Positions 7,558 to 18,571 of a stretch of 64,000 nt of DNA are shown here, one piece after another. Position 1 is the stretch's first letter, and the number at the start of each line of letters is the position of its first letter. Source of the stretch: Variovorax ginsengisoli (GTDB taxonomy: Bacteria; Pseudomonadota; Gammaproteobacteria; Burkholderiales; Burkholderiaceae_C); assembly GCF_030486595.1 (NCBI RefSeq), contig NZ_JAUJZH010000011.1, forward strand, positions 62,001-126,000, written 5' to 3'. The notes under the pieces are model-generated. The model saw only the letters and a program-made list of their open reading frames with translations, was not told the DNA's origin and searched no databases. The position numbers and the translations under genes are program-made.

Positions 7558-8463
7558 TCAGGCCGCCGTCTCGGCGTGCTTTCGCTCCAGCAGCCTGACC
7601 AGCGTGTGCAGCACGCGGTTGACCGGCGTCGCCACGCCCCGCAGCGCGCCGCGCTGGAGGATGTAGCCGTTCAGGTGGTCGATCTCGCTCGCCCGGCCGC
7701 GCGCCAGGTCCTGCGCCGTGGACGAATACTGCGTCGGCATCGTCTCGGGAATGCGGCGCACCGCGAGGTCCAGGCCGCCCGGCAGCCGCACGCCGTCGGC
7801 CTCGGCGACCGCGACGCACTCGGCCACGATGTCGCGCAGCACCTCGGCCACGCCGACCCCGGCAACGATCCTGCCGTAGGGCAGCTGCGTGATGGCCGAC
7901 AGGGCGTTGTAGGCGCAATTGAGGATCAGCTTGGCCCACAGCGCGCCGCGCACGTTGTCAGAGATCTCGACCGGGACCCCGGCCTCGGCCAGCGCCTGCG
8001 CCAGAGCGCCGCTGCCGGACGACGGCTCGATCACGAGTTCGCCGCGCCCGTGGTGCTTCACATGGCCCGGCCCGGCCATCTCGGTCGCGACGTAGACGAC
8101 CGCCGCGGCCACCTCCTGCGGCAGCACGCCGCGCAGGCGCTCGGCGTTGTCGACCCCGTTCTGCAGGCACAGCACCAGCGCCTGCGGCTCGAGCCACGGC
8201 GCGAGCAATGCGCCGGCGGCCTCGGTGTCGGTCGACTTGACGCAGAACAGCACCAGTTCCGCGCCCTTCGCGGCGCTCGCTTCGGTGCTGGCCGCCAGCC
8301 CGATCCGTTGGTCGAAGTCCGCGGTCTCGAGCCGCAGCCCCAGGGTCCGCACGGCATCGACATGCAGCGCACGCCCGATCAGCACGACCTCGTGGCCCTG
8401 CCGCGCGAGCATCGCGCCGTAGTAGCAGCCGACCGCGCCGGCGCCCATGACTGCAATCTTCAT
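7558..8463 (-). CDS. panE: 2-dehydropantoate 2-reductase (ketopantoate reductase)
   Basis: A 301-residue NADPH-dependent oxidoreductase of the ApbA/PanE family, which reduces ketopantoate to pantoate on the route to pantothenate and CoA. The Rossmann signature GAGAVGCYYGAML begins at residue 7. LVLFCVKSTDTEAA and CLQNGVDNAERL form the substrate-side motifs, and the conserved lysine sits in LWAKLILNCAYNALSA. The C-terminal helical domain contains the SS-x-x-D-type stretch TQYSSTAQDLARGR with EIDHLNG. Paralogues of this family act on other 2-keto acids, so the exact substrate is less sure than the fold. It follows an MFS carrier gene by 23 bp on the same strand. Confidence 0.85.
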   Translation of the reverse strand: MKIAVMGAGAVGCYYGAMLARQGHEVVLIGRALHVDAVRTLGLRLETADFDQRIGLAASTEASAAKGAELVLFCVKSTDTEAAGALLAPWLEPQALVLCLQNGVDNAERLRGVLPQEVAAAVVYVATEMAGPGHVKHHGRGELVIEPSSGSGALAQALAEAGVPVEISDNVRGALWAKLILNCAYNALSAITQLPYGRIVAGVGVAEVLRDIVAECVAVAEADGVRLPGGLDLAVRRIPETMPTQYSSTAQDLARGRASEIDHLNGYILQRGALRGVATPVNRVLHTLVRLLERKHAETAA

Positions 8464-8486
8464 CCCCACCTCCGATCGATCACCCG

Positions 8487-10521
<2,035 letters not shown>

Positions 10522-10585
10522 GGCGTTACAAATGCAGCCCTCTATGATGCAGCAAGGCTTGCGGAGACCCACTATTTCGACACCG

Positions 10586-12235
10586 ATGATTTCGCCGTTC
10601 CCGGCGCGCTACACCGCGTTCGCGCTGTCCGCGGCCGGCGCGGTCGCCAGCCTGGCGGCCGTCCTGATGGCCCCGCAGCTCTGGGCCGCCTGGGTGGCGC
10701 TGGCCGTTTTCGGAGGGCTCACGGGCACGGGCGTGCACGACCTGCGCCAGTCCCGCCACGCGATCCTGCGCAACTATCCGGTCATCGGCCACCTGCGCTT
10801 CCTGCTCGAATACATCCGCCCCGAAATGCGGCAGTACTTCATCGAAAGCGATGCCGAGGCGGCGCCGTTCTCGCGCGCCCAGCGCTCGCTGGTCTACCAG
10901 CGAAGCAAGGGCGAACCCGACAACCGGCCCTTCGGCACCCAACTCGACGTCACGGTCTCGGGCTACGAATGGATCAATCACTCGATGCGGCCAACCCGGC
11001 TGGCCGACCACGACTTCCGCATCGTCATCGGCGGCACGCCCAACCCGGCCTCGCCCGCGGGCGAGACCTGCACCCAGCCCTATAACGCGAGCGTGTTCAA
11101 CATCTCGGCGATGAGCTTCGGCGCGCTGTCGGCCAACGCGATCCTGGCCTTGAACCAGGGCGCCCGCCTCGGCGGCTTCGCGCACGACACCGGCGAGGGC
11201 TCGATCTCCTCGCACCACCGCGTGCACGGCGGCGACCTGATCTGGGAGATCGGCTCGGGCTACTTCGGCTGCCGCAACGACGACGGCTCCTTCAGCGAGG
11301 AGCGCTTCATCGCCAACGCGCGCGACCCGCAGGTGAAGATGATCGAGATCAAGCTGAGCCAGGGCGCCAAGCCCGGCCACGGCGGTGTGCTGCCGGCGCC
11401 CAAGGTGACGGCCGAGATTGCCGCCGCGCGCGGCGTGCCGGTGGGTGTGGACTGCATCTCGCCGTCCTCCCACAGCGCCTTCTCGACGCCGGTCGAGATG
11501 ATGCATTTCATCGCCCGGCTGCGCGTGCTGTCGGGCGGCAAGCCCACCGGATTCAAGTTCTGCCTCGGCCACCCCTGGGAATGGTTCGCGATCGTCAAGG
11601 CGATGCAGCAGACCGGCCTGACGCCCGATTTCATCGTGGTCGACGGCGCCGAGGGCGGCACCGGCGCGGCGCCGGTCGAGTTCAGCGACCACGTCGGCGC
11701 GCCGCTGCAGGAGGGCCTGCTGCTGGTGCACAACACGCTGGTCGGCGTCGGCCTGCGTGAGCGCATCAAGATCGGCTGCGCCGGCAAGGTGATCACCGCC
11801 TTCGACCTGGCGCGCATGATGGCGCTGGGCGCCGACTGGTGCAACGCGGCGCGCGGCTTCATGATGTCGCTGGGCTGCATCCAGGCCCAGGCCTGCCACA
11901 CCGGCTTCTGTCCGACCGGCGTGACCACCCAGGACCCGGTGCGCCAGCAGGCGCTGGTGGTGCCGACCAAGGCCGACCGGGTGCGCAACTTCCACCGCAG
12001 CACGCTGCATGCGCTGCAGGAGCTGGTGCAGGCCGCCGGCCTCGACCACCCGCAGCAGATCACGGCCCACCACATCGTGCGGCGCATCTCCGACACCGAG
12101 GTGCGGCTGCTCAGCAACCTGGTGATGCAGGTGCGGCCCGGCGCGCTGCTCGGGCCGCTCGACGGCCAGCACAACGTGTTCCGCACCTACTGGCCGCTGG
12201 CCAGCGCCCAGAGCTTCCAGCCCCTGGCCCTATGA
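10586..12235 (+). CDS. FMN-binding glutamate-synthase-like protein, membrane anchored
   Basis: A 549-residue protein with two N-terminal hydrophobic helices (about 8-50) followed by the FMN/3Fe-4S central domain of glutamate synthase. Visible landmarks are [47 protein letters not shown] and the cysteine cluster [17 protein letters not shown], which binds a 3Fe-4S centre in GltB. There is no glutaminase domain, so it cannot make glutamate from glutamine alone. Stand-alone forms are widespread and poorly characterised. The start [12 protein letters not shown] was chosen because the open frame upstream runs antisense through the SEC-C gene. Its stop overlaps the ATG of the kinase-like gene (ATGA). 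Confidence 0.88.
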   Translation: MISPFPARYTAFALSAAGAVASLAAVLMAPQLWAAWVALAVFGGLTGTGVHDLRQSRHAILRNYPVIGHLRFLLEYIRPEMRQYFIESDAEAAPFSRAQRSLVYQRSKGEPDNRPFGTQLDVTVSGYEWINHSMRPTRLADHDFRIVIGGTPNPASPAGETCTQPYNASVFNISAMSFGALSANAILALNQGARLGGFAHDTGEGSISSHHRVHGGDLIWEIGSGYFGCRNDDGSFSEERFIANARDPQVKMIEIKLSQGAKPGHGGVLPAPKVTAEIAAARGVPVGVDCISPSSHSAFSTPVEMMHFIARLRVLSGGKPTGFKFCLGHPWEWFAIVKAMQQTGLTPDFIVVDGAEGGTGAAPVEFSDHVGAPLQEGLLLVHNTLVGVGLRERIKIGCAGKVITAFDLARMMALGADWCNAARGFMMSLGCIQAQACHTGFCPTGVTTQDPVRQQALVVPTKADRVRNFHRSTLHALQELVQAAGLDHPQQITAHHIVRRISDTEVRLLSNLVMQVRPGALLGPLDGQHNVFRTYWPLASAQSFQPLAL

Positions 12236-13125
12236 ATCCCGTCCGACGAGGCGCGTCCACGCGCGTACAGATGCGCAAGAGCATGGCCTCCGCGCCGGCG
12301 CCGCTCGAAGCCGGCGCACCGCCGCTGCCCGAGGACTACGCCGAATTCCTGCGCGTCACCTTGCCGCAGCAGGAGAAGGCCGTGGCCAGCCACCGTTTCG
12401 GCAGCGAGCGCGTCTGGCTCAAGAAGGCCGGACCGCGCCACGGCAAGCTGCGCTACCACCTGCTGGCGGCGATCGCCGGTGCGCTGCGGCTCGACGTGCT
12501 CAAGCCGGTGCCGAATCCGGGCGGCGAGGCGGCGATCGCGATCGAGGCCGAGCGGCTGCGCGAGCTCGGCGCCGCCGGGCTCAGGGTGCCGGCGGTGCTG
12601 GCGCAGCAGGCCGACGGGCTGCTGATCTCCGACCTCGGGCAAAGCGGGCGCCCGCCTGTGGTGCTGCAGGAGCGGCTCGACCAGGCGGCGGCCGCCGGGC
12701 CGGCGGCGCTGCTGGCGACCTGGCGCGAAGGCCTGGCCGCGATCGCGCTCGTGCATGCGCGCCAGACCTACCTGAGCCAGGCCTTCGACCGCAACCTCGT
12801 GCAGTGCCCCGACGGCACCATCGGCTACATCGATTTCGAGGACGATCCCGGCGAGACGCTGCCGCTGGCCGAATGCCAGGCGCGCGACTGGCTCAGCTAC
12901 CTGCACTCCACCGCGATGCTGGTCGACGCCGCCTCGCCGCATGCGGCCGCCGCCCAATGGCACGAAGTGCTGGACCAGGCCAGCGAGGACGTGCGCGACC
13001 GGCTGGCGATCGCGGCGGGGCGCATGCGCTGGCTGCGGCACCTGCCCGCGGGCCGGCGCTGGGGCCGCGACACGCAGCGGGTGCGGGCCGTGGCGCGCTT
13101 GCTGGCGCGCTGGTACGGCCGCTAG
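12232..13125 (+). CDS. Small kinase-fold protein (Bud32/LPS-kinase-like)
   Basis: A 297-residue predicted phosphotransferase. The N-lobe contains HRFGSERVWLKKAG and an invariant-glutamate region EAERLRELGAAGL, followed by a hinge LLISDLGQSG. The catalytic half has FDRNLVQCPDGTIG and the metal-binding IDFEDDPGE, which stand in for HxDxxxN and DFG as in Bud32, Kdo kinase and related families. The HRD histidine is not obvious. It is translationally coupled to the glutamate-synthase-like gene by a 4-base overlap, so the two products may act together. The phosphoacceptor is unknown. An earlier ATG-less basic N-terminus (about 20 residues) may not be conserved; an ATG at 12271 is an alternative start. 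Confidence 0.7.
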   Translation: MNPVRRGASTRVQMRKSMASAPAPLEAGAPPLPEDYAEFLRVTLPQQEKAVASHRFGSERVWLKKAGPRHGKLRYHLLAAIAGALRLDVLKPVPNPGGEAAIAIEAERLRELGAAGLRVPAVLAQQADGLLISDLGQSGRPPVVLQERLDQAAAAGPAALLATWREGLAAIALVHARQTYLSQAFDRNLVQCPDGTIGYIDFEDDPGETLPLAECQARDWLSYLHSTAMLVDAASPHAAAAQWHEVLDQASEDVRDRLAIAAGRMRWLRHLPAGRRWGRDTQRVRAVARLLARWYGR

Positions 13126-13526
13126 AACGCAGGCGACACCGCGACGCCGCGGGCCGCCAGCCGCTTGCGCATCGACAGCACCGCGCGGTCCTTGCTCAGC
13201 AGCCGCGCGCCATGCGCCACGGCGAGATCGATGAAGACCTGGTCGTCGGGATCGCTGCACACGCAGGGTGCGCGCGGCGGCGCGCCCTCGATCCGGCGCG
13301 TGCGGGCATCGAAGGCCGCCAGCACCGCGGCGGCCTGCCGCCCGCTGGCCTGCAGCCGGCGGGCGATCAGCGGATAGCCGAGCACGCGCGCCAGTTCGTC
13401 GCGCATCGCGGCGGTCGCGATCCATTCGAGCGCGCCGGCCGCCAGGGCTTCCACCAGCGGCGCCTGGGCCGGGTCGTCGAACACCAGCAGGTCGAGCGCG
13501 ATGTTGGTGTCGATGACGACCCGCAC
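13122..13526 (-). CDS. PIN-domain protein (putative toxin-type ribonuclease)
   Basis: A 134-residue PIN-fold protein with the expected acidic positions: Asp6 in VIDTNIALDLL, an acidic residue in MRDELARVLGYP, and the C-terminal pair in CSDPDDQVFIDLA. These residues would coordinate Mg2+ or Mn2+ for RNA cleavage. It resembles the class annotated as a putative toxin component of the PIN_3 family. There is no small antitoxin gene beside it; its upstream neighbour is a glutathione transferase 7 bp away. It may therefore be a solitary or domesticated nuclease. The start is GTG at 13526. Its 3' end overlaps that of the convergent kinase gene by 4 bp. Confidence 0.82.
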   Translation of the reverse strand: MRVVIDTNIALDLLVFDDPAQAPLVEALAAGALEWIATAAMRDELARVLGYPLIARRLQASGRQAAAVLAAFDARTRRIEGAPPRAPCVCSDPDDQVFIDLAVAHGARLLSKDRAVLSMRKRLAARGVAVSPAF

Positions 13527-13533
13527 CGGAGAC

Positions 13534-14238
13534 TCAGCCGCGCTTGGGGATATTGAGCCCGGCCACCACCGCGGGGCGCTTCAGGAAGGCCTCCAGCACG
13601 CGGCCCACGTTCGGGAAATCGGCAAAGCCGACCAGATCGCCGGCCTCGTAGAAGCCGATCAGGTTGCGCACCCACGGGAAGGTCGCGATGTCGGCGATCG
13701 TGTAGGCGTCGCCCATCAGCCAGGCGCGGCCGGCCAGCCGCTGCTCCAGCACGCCGAGCAGGCGTCGCGATTCGGCCACGTAGCGGTCGCGCGGGCGCTT
13801 GTCCTCGTAGGCCTTGCCGGCGAACTTGCTGAAGAAACCGAGCTGGCCGAACATCGGGCCGATGCCGCCCATCTGGAACATCAGCCACTGCAGGGTCTGG
13901 TAGCGTCCGGCCGCATCCTGCGGGACCAGTTGGCCGGTCTTGTCGGCCAGGTAGATCAGGATCGCGCCCGATTCGAACAGTGCCAGCGGCTCGCCGCCCG
14001 GACCGTTCGGATCGAGGATGGCCGGGATCTTGTTGTTCGGGTTGATCGACAGGAAGGCCGACGACGTCTGGTCGTTGGTCTCGAAGCTGACCAGGTGCGG
14101 CTCGTAGGCGAGCCCGGTCTCCTCGAGCATGATCGACACCTTGACGCCGTTGGGCGTCGGCAGCGAATAGAGCTGCAGGCGGTCGGGGTGGGTGGCGGGC
14201 CATTTCCTGGTGATCGGGAAGGCGGACAAATCGGTCAT
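13534..14238 (-). CDS. Glutathione S-transferase family protein (YfcG/YghU-like)
   Basis: A 234-residue thioredoxin-fold plus all-alpha GST. The N-terminal domain has YSLPTPNGVKVSIMLEE, where the TPNG motif is typical of disulfide-bond reductase GSTs such as YfcG and YghU, and NPNNKIPAILDPNGP with FESGAILIYLADKTG, the glutathione-binding site. The C-terminal helical domain contains DAYTIADIATFPWV. Family members reduce small disulfides with glutathione. The ATG at 14238 gives a full-length protein; an open frame runs on upstream into rlmL in another gene and is not used. It lies 50 bp downstream of rlmL on the same strand. Confidence 0.9.
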   Translation of the reverse strand: MTDLSAFPITRKWPATHPDRLQLYSLPTPNGVKVSIMLEETGLAYEPHLVSFETNDQTSSAFLSINPNNKIPAILDPNGPGGEPLALFESGAILIYLADKTGQLVPQDAAGRYQTLQWLMFQMGGIGPMFGQLGFFSKFAGKAYEDKRPRDRYVAESRRLLGVLEQRLAGRAWLMGDAYTIADIATFPWVRNLIGFYEAGDLVGFADFPNVGRVLEAFLKRPAVVAGLNIPKRG

Positions 14239-14288
14239 GAAGATTCCTGTGTCGGGCCGCAGCGGCCCGGGGTGGGCCGCATTCTGTC

Positions 14289-15506
14289 TCAAGCGGCCTT
14301 GCCGCGTGCGGAGCCCGCCACCATGTCGAACCTGAAGAGCCGGCACTCGATCGGGCCGTTCCACATGGGCACCCGGCGCGACTCCTTCAGGCGCATGCGC
14401 TTGGGCAGCTGCAGCTCGGGCGTCAGCACCCAGGCGGTCCAGCCGGCGTAGTTCTTTTTCCAGTGGCTGGCGAGCTGGACGAAGAACTCGCCGCCATCCT
14501 CGGTCTGCGCATCCTCGCGGCCGCGGGCCACGCCGCCGACTTCGATCCGCTCGCCATAGGGCGGGTTGAGCACGATCACGCCCGATTCGGCCGGCGGCAT
14601 GCGCTGCAGGGCATCGCCGCCGCGAAACTGGATCGCCGACGCCACGCCGGCGCGCTCGGCGTTGCGCTCGGCGAAGTCGACCATGCGGTGCGAGACGTCG
14701 GAACCGAAGATCGCCGGCGGCTGCGGCGGCGACGCCGGCACCGACGCGGCCTTCAGGGCCGACCAGACATGGGGCTGGAAGGGCAGCAGCTTCTCGAAGC
14801 CGAAGCGCCGCAGCGAGCCGGCGGCGATGCCCGAGGCGATCTGCGCCGCCTCGATCGCGATCGTGCCGCTGCCGCAGCAGGGGTCGTAGAGCGGCTGGGC
14901 GGCCACCGCGCCGGTTTCCGGGTTCCACCAGCCGCTGGCCGCCAGCATCGCCGCCGCCAGGGTCTCCTTGAGCGGCGCATCGCCCTTGTCCTGGCGCCAG
15001 CCGCGCTTGAACAGCGGCTCGCCCGAGGTGTCGATGTAGAGCGTGCAGGTGTCGGTCGTGAGGTGGGCGAAGACGCGGCAGTCGGGCCACTGGGTCTCGA
15101 TGCTCGGGCGCACCCCGCCCGCCTTGGCGCGGAAGCGGTCGGCGATCGCGTCCTTGATGCGCAGGGTGGCGAAGTTCAGGCTCTGCAGCGGGCTGTGCTG
15201 GGCCGTGGTCTCGATCTTGAAGGTCTGCTTCGGCGTGAACCAGATCTCCCAGGCAACCCCGCTGGCGATCGCGTAGAGGTCGTTCTCGCTGCGGTAGGGC
15301 GCATGCGCGAGTTCGATCAGCACCCGCTGGGCCAGCCGGCTGTGCAGATTGAGCTTGAGCGCGTCGCGCCAGTCGGCGCGCACCCGCACGCCGCCGCGCA
15401 GGGTGAGCAGGTCCTGCCCCATGCGCCCGGTCAGCGCATGCACTTCCTGCGCCAGGAAATCCTCGACGCCGGCGGCGCAAGGGAGAAAAAGCGAGAGATC
15501 GTTCAC
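14289..15506 (-). CDS. rlmL: 23S rRNA m2G methyltransferase, RlmL-type
   Basis: A 405-residue class I SAM-dependent RNA methyltransferase. An N-terminal ferredoxin-like/THUMP region (about 1-160) is followed by the UPF0020 methyltransferase domain. That domain contains PLYDPCCGSGTIAIEAAQIA (SAM-binding) and the catalytic NPPYGERI motif typical of N2-guanine methylation. It corresponds to the RlmL half of E. coli RlmKL; the RlmK half is absent, as is usual outside gammaproteobacteria. The start is GTG at 15506, with the family-typical N-terminus LSLFLPCAAGVEDFL. It is divergent from the hybrid kinase gene, with 62 bp between starts. Confidence 0.85.
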   Translation of the reverse strand: MNDLSLFLPCAAGVEDFLAQEVHALTGRMGQDLLTLRGGVRVRADWRDALKLNLHSRLAQRVLIELAHAPYRSENDLYAIASGVAWEIWFTPKQTFKIETTAQHSPLQSLNFATLRIKDAIADRFRAKAGGVRPSIETQWPDCRVFAHLTTDTCTLYIDTSGEPLFKRGWRQDKGDAPLKETLAAAMLAASGWWNPETGAVAAQPLYDPCCGSGTIAIEAAQIASGIAAGSLRRFGFEKLLPFQPHVWSALKAASVPASPPQPPAIFGSDVSHRMVDFAERNAERAGVASAIQFRGGDALQRMPPAESGVIVLNPPYGERIEVGGVARGREDAQTEDGGEFFVQLASHWKKNYAGWTAWVLTPELQLPKRMRLKESRRVPMWNGPIECRLFRFDMVAGSARGKAA

Positions 15507-15568
15507 GCCGCGATTGTCGCCTCGACAGGGCCCGGCCAGCCGTCGGCTGTTCTATAGTCGACCGGCCG

Positions 15569-17332
15569 ATGAGCTTCTCGCCCACCCCCGCACACCCCGA
15601 GGCCGCCGGCGCGGACCGGTTCGCCATACGCTGCGAGGTGCTGCGGCTCAGCGCCCAGCCGAGCGGCGCGGTGCTGTCGGTGCAATTCCTGCTCGACTGC
15701 GGCGTGGCGGCCCTGTTCGCCTGGCAATACTCTGTGCCGCACGCCGCCGCCTGGCTCGCGCTGATCGCGGCCACCACCGCCTGGCGCGGCTTCTTCCCGC
15801 AACGGCTCCCCGTGCCGCTGACCGCCGACAACCTGCCGCCGGCACTGCGCCAGCACACGCTGCGCATCGCGCTGCACGAGGGCGCCCACGGGCTGGCCGG
15901 CGTCCTGCTCTTCAACCCCCACGATCCGACCTCGCAGCTGATGATCGGCCTGGTGGTGATGGCGATGACGTTGTCCTCGGCCTTCTCGGTTTCCTACTAC
16001 ACGCCGGCGATGCAGCTCGCGATCACCTTGCTGCTGGCGCCGGTGATCGCGATGGGGCTGGCGCTGGGCGCGCCGGTCATGAAGGTGTTGTCGCTGCTCG
16101 GCATCGGCCTGCTGGCGATGGTCTGGAAGCTGGTGTCGGAGCGCTCCCGCCAGCTCGAGGAGAACATCGGCCTGCGCCACAACGAAAGCACGCTGCGCCA
16201 GCAGGCGCTGGCCGGGCTGCAGGAAGCGCAGCAGGCCGAGGCCGAGCGGCTGCGCTTCTTCTCGGCCGCCAATCACGACCTGCGCCAGCCGGTGATGGCG
16301 ATGGGCTTGCAGGCCGAGGTGCTGCGCCAGCAGCTGCATGCGGGCGAGGACATGGCCCGCGTGATGAACACGGTCGCCGCGCTGTCGCGGGCCCAGCAGG
16401 CGCTCGAGGGGCTCACCAACCAGTTGCTCGAGATCGGCCGCATCGAGGCCGCCGCCGACCCGATCGCGCCGGTGGCGATCGCGCTGGCGCCGCTTTTGAA
16501 CGAATTCGCGCGCCAGGCCGGCAGCGGCCGCGTGCGGGTGCGCTGCCCGGCCACGGCCGTGGTCTGGACCGACCTGGTGGCGCTGCGCCGGATCCTCGGC
16601 AACCTGGTCGACAACGCGCTCAAGTTCACGCCCCGGGGGCGGGTGCTGCTGGCCTGTCGCCAGCGCGGCGAGCGCTGGCGCATCGAGGTCCGGGACGCCG
16701 GCATCGGCATCGCGCCGGAGGCCCAGGATCGCGTCTTCGGCGACTTCGAGCAGGTCGGCAATGTCGAGCGCAACCTGCAGCGCGGCCACGGGCTGGGCCT
16801 GGCGATCGTGCGGCGGCTGGCGCTGAGGCTGGGCGTCGAGATGTCGCTGCGCTCGGCGCCGGGGCGCGGCTCGGTGTTCGCCTTCGCGCTGCCCGCGGCC
16901 CCGCCGGGGGTGCCGCTGGCGCCGACACCGGTGGCGGACGCCGAGGCCGCGCAGGCGCCGCAGCCGCTGCGTCCCGGCCTGGTCGTGCTGGTGGTCGAGG
17001 ACAACGCCGTGGTGGCCGACGGCATCGCGGCGCTGCTGCGCCTGTGGGGCGCCCGGCCGCAGCTCTGCGGCAGCGCGGCCGAGGCGCTCGCGCTGCCCGA
17101 CCTGGCACCTTTCGACATCGCGCTGTGCGACATCCGGCTGCCCGGCCGGCTTGACGGCATCGCGCTGGCGACCGAGCTCCAGCGCCGCCGCCCATCGCTG
17201 CCGATCGCGCTGGTCTCGGCCGACATCGACGACGCGACCCGGCAGCTGGCGCACGAGCGCGGCTGGCAGGCGCTGCGAAAGCCCGTCCACCCCGCCACGC
17301 TGCAGGCGCTGCTGCGGCGCTTGCAGCGCTGA
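15569..17332 (+). CDS. Hybrid sensor histidine kinase with C-terminal receiver
   Basis: A 587-residue membrane kinase. Five or six hydrophobic segments fill residues 36-185, and a coiled linker (190-228) leads to the H-box NHDLRQP with His236. The N-box (NLVDNALKF), G1 box (DAGIGIA) and G2 box (GHGLGLAI) are intact. A receiver domain starts near 472 with VVEDNAV and has its likely acceptor aspartate in LCDIRLPG and the conserved Lys in LRKPVHP. The architecture, His position and sensor layout closely mirror the kinase at 106-1923, so the two are paralogues. No response regulator gene is adjacent. It ends 18 bp before the cytochrome b561 gene, so it may be co-transcribed with it. A TATAGT hexamer at 15553-15558 sits just before the start. 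Confidence 0.88.
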   Translation: MSFSPTPAHPEAAGADRFAIRCEVLRLSAQPSGAVLSVQFLLDCGVAALFAWQYSVPHAAAWLALIAATTAWRGFFPQRLPVPLTADNLPPALRQHTLRIALHEGAHGLAGVLLFNPHDPTSQLMIGLVVMAMTLSSAFSVSYYTPAMQLAITLLLAPVIAMGLALGAPVMKVLSLLGIGLLAMVWKLVSERSRQLEENIGLRHNESTLRQQALAGLQEAQQAEAERLRFFSAANHDLRQPVMAMGLQAEVLRQQLHAGEDMARVMNTVAALSRAQQALEGLTNQLLEIGRIEAAADPIAPVAIALAPLLNEFARQAGSGRVRVRCPATAVVWTDLVALRRILGNLVDNALKFTPRGRVLLACRQRGERWRIEVRDAGIGIAPEAQDRVFGDFEQVGNVERNLQRGHGLGLAIVRRLALRLGVEMSLRSAPGRGSVFAFALPAAPPGVPLAPTPVADAEAAQAPQPLRPGLVVLVVEDNAVVADGIAALLRLWGARPQLCGSAAEALALPDLAPFDIALCDIRLPGRLDGIALATELQRRRPSLPIALVSADIDDATRQLAHERGWQALRKPVHPATLQALLRRLQR

Positions 17333-17350
17333 AGCGCCTATGCTGCCGCC

Positions 17351-17953
17351 ATGTCCCCCGCGCTGCAGTCCTCCCCGGCCAAGTCCCGCGACGCCCCCCG
17401 CTACGGGCCGGTGGCGATCGCCCTCCACTGGCTGCTGGCGCTGATGATCCTGACCTCTTTCTGCGTCGGCCTGTCGATGACCGGCCTGCCCTTCTCGCCG
17501 CTGCGCCTCAAGCTCTACAACTGGCACAAGTGGGCCGGCATCACGATCCTGGCGCTGTCGGCGGTTCGGCTGCTGTGGCGCCTGTCGCACCCGCCGCCGC
17601 CGCTGCCCGCGCCCATCCGCTCGGCCATGCCAGGCTGGCAGCTGGCCGCCCACCGCGGGCTGCACGCCCTGCTCTACCTGCTGTTCTTCGCCGTGCCCCT
17701 GCTGGGCTGGGCCTACAGCTCGGCGCTCGGTGTCCCGATCGTCTGGCTCGGCGTGCTGCCTCTGCCGGACTTCGTGCCGGTCGACAAGGATTTCGCCGAA
17801 GCGGTGCTGAAGCCGCTGCACGCCCTCGGCGCCTTCAGCCTGGCCGCTGTGGCCGGGGTCCATGCCGCCGCCGCCCTGAAGCACCATTTCATCGACCGCG
17901 ACGGCCTGCTCGGTCGCATGTCGCCCTTCCCACGCCGGAATCGCCTGCCATGA
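17351..17953 (+). CDS. Cytochrome b561
   Basis: A 200-residue inner-membrane di-haem b cytochrome with four transmembrane helices. Conserved haem-ligand histidines occur in IALHWLLALMI, YNWHKWAGITIL, AAHRGLHALLYLL and GVHAAAALKHHF. Family members pass electrons from quinol to superoxide or periplasmic partners. Its ATG overlaps nothing upstream, but its stop overlaps the ATG of the first YceI gene (ATGA). That couples it to two periplasmic lipocalin-like proteins, an arrangement repeated in many proteobacteria. Confidence 0.92.
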   Translation: MSPALQSSPAKSRDAPRYGPVAIALHWLLALMILTSFCVGLSMTGLPFSPLRLKLYNWHKWAGITILALSAVRLLWRLSHPPPPLPAPIRSAMPGWQLAAHRGLHALLYLLFFAVPLLGWAYSSALGVPIVWLGVLPLPDFVPVDKDFAEAVLKPLHALGAFSLAAVAGVHAAAALKHHFIDRDGLLGRMSPFPRRNRLP

Positions 17954-18534
17954 CGTTTTCATTCCCGGGCCGCCACCTGCTGTGCGCGGCCGCGCTGCTC
18001 GCCGTCCCTGCGGCCGGCGCCGAACCGGTCACGCCGGCGACGCTGCTGCCGGCCCAGAGCCAGATCGTCTTCGTGACCCGGCAGATGGGCGTGCCGGTGG
18101 AAGGCTCGTTCAAGAAATTCGACGCCCAGGTGGCCTTCGATCCGCGCAAGCCCGAAGGCGGCAGCGTGGCACTGCAGATCGAGGTCGGCAGCGCCAGCCT
18201 GGGCATCCCGCAGAGCGACGCCGAACTGCCCAAGGCGGCCTGGTTCGACAGCCAGCACTTCCCCAAGGCCGAGTTCCGCTCCAGCGCGATCAAGGCGCTC
18301 GGCGGCGGCCGCTTCGAGATCGCCGGCAAGCTCACGATCAAGGGCAGCACCCGGGACGCGCTGGTGCCGGTCGAGATCACGCAGTCGGCCGGCCAGTCGA
18401 CCGCGAGCGGAAGCCTCACGATCCAGCGCCTCGCCTTCAAGATCGGCGACGGCGAATGGACCGACACGTCGGTGGTGGCCGACGACGTCCAGGTCCGCTT
18501 CAAGCTGGTGCTGGCGGGACTCGGTCCGCTGTGA
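17950..18534 (+). CDS. YceI family periplasmic protein
   Basis: A 194-residue protein with a Sec signal peptide (hydrophobic LLCAAALLAVPAAGA, likely cut after residue 24). A YceI lipocalin-like beta-barrel follows, carrying the motifs VPVEGSFKKFDAQVAFD, ASLGIPQSDAELPKAAWFD and KGSTRDALVPV. YceI proteins bind long isoprenoid lipids such as polyprenyl chains or quinones. Coupling to cytochrome b561 suggests a role in periplasmic quinone handling or redox chemistry; that part is inference. A second YceI gene follows 37 bp later. Confidence 0.92.
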   Translation: MTFSFPGRHLLCAAALLAVPAAGAEPVTPATLLPAQSQIVFVTRQMGVPVEGSFKKFDAQVAFDPRKPEGGSVALQIEVGSASLGIPQSDAELPKAAWFDSQHFPKAEFRSSAIKALGGGRFEIAGKLTIKGSTRDALVPVEITQSAGQSTASGSLTIQRLAFKIGDGEWTDTSVVADDVQVRFKLVLAGLGPL

Positions 18535-18571
18535 GCCCGCCACCCTCTCCACGTCCATCCGAAAGCTCGTC

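Noticed and set aside
13122..14238. A PIN/GST toxin-antitoxin module
   Set aside because: GST is a full catalytic-family enzyme, not an antitoxin, and no short DNA-binding gene is present.
14239..14288. GGGCCGCAGCGGCCC hairpin between rlmL and the GST gene as a terminator
   Set aside because: The stem closes around too small a loop unless shortened to 5 bp, and no T run follows on the minus strand.
13534..15915. Frame joining GST with upstream sequence over rlmL as one 790-residue protein
   Set aside because: The upstream part is an off-frame shadow of rlmL; the GST begins at its own ATG (14238) with a canonical N-terminus.
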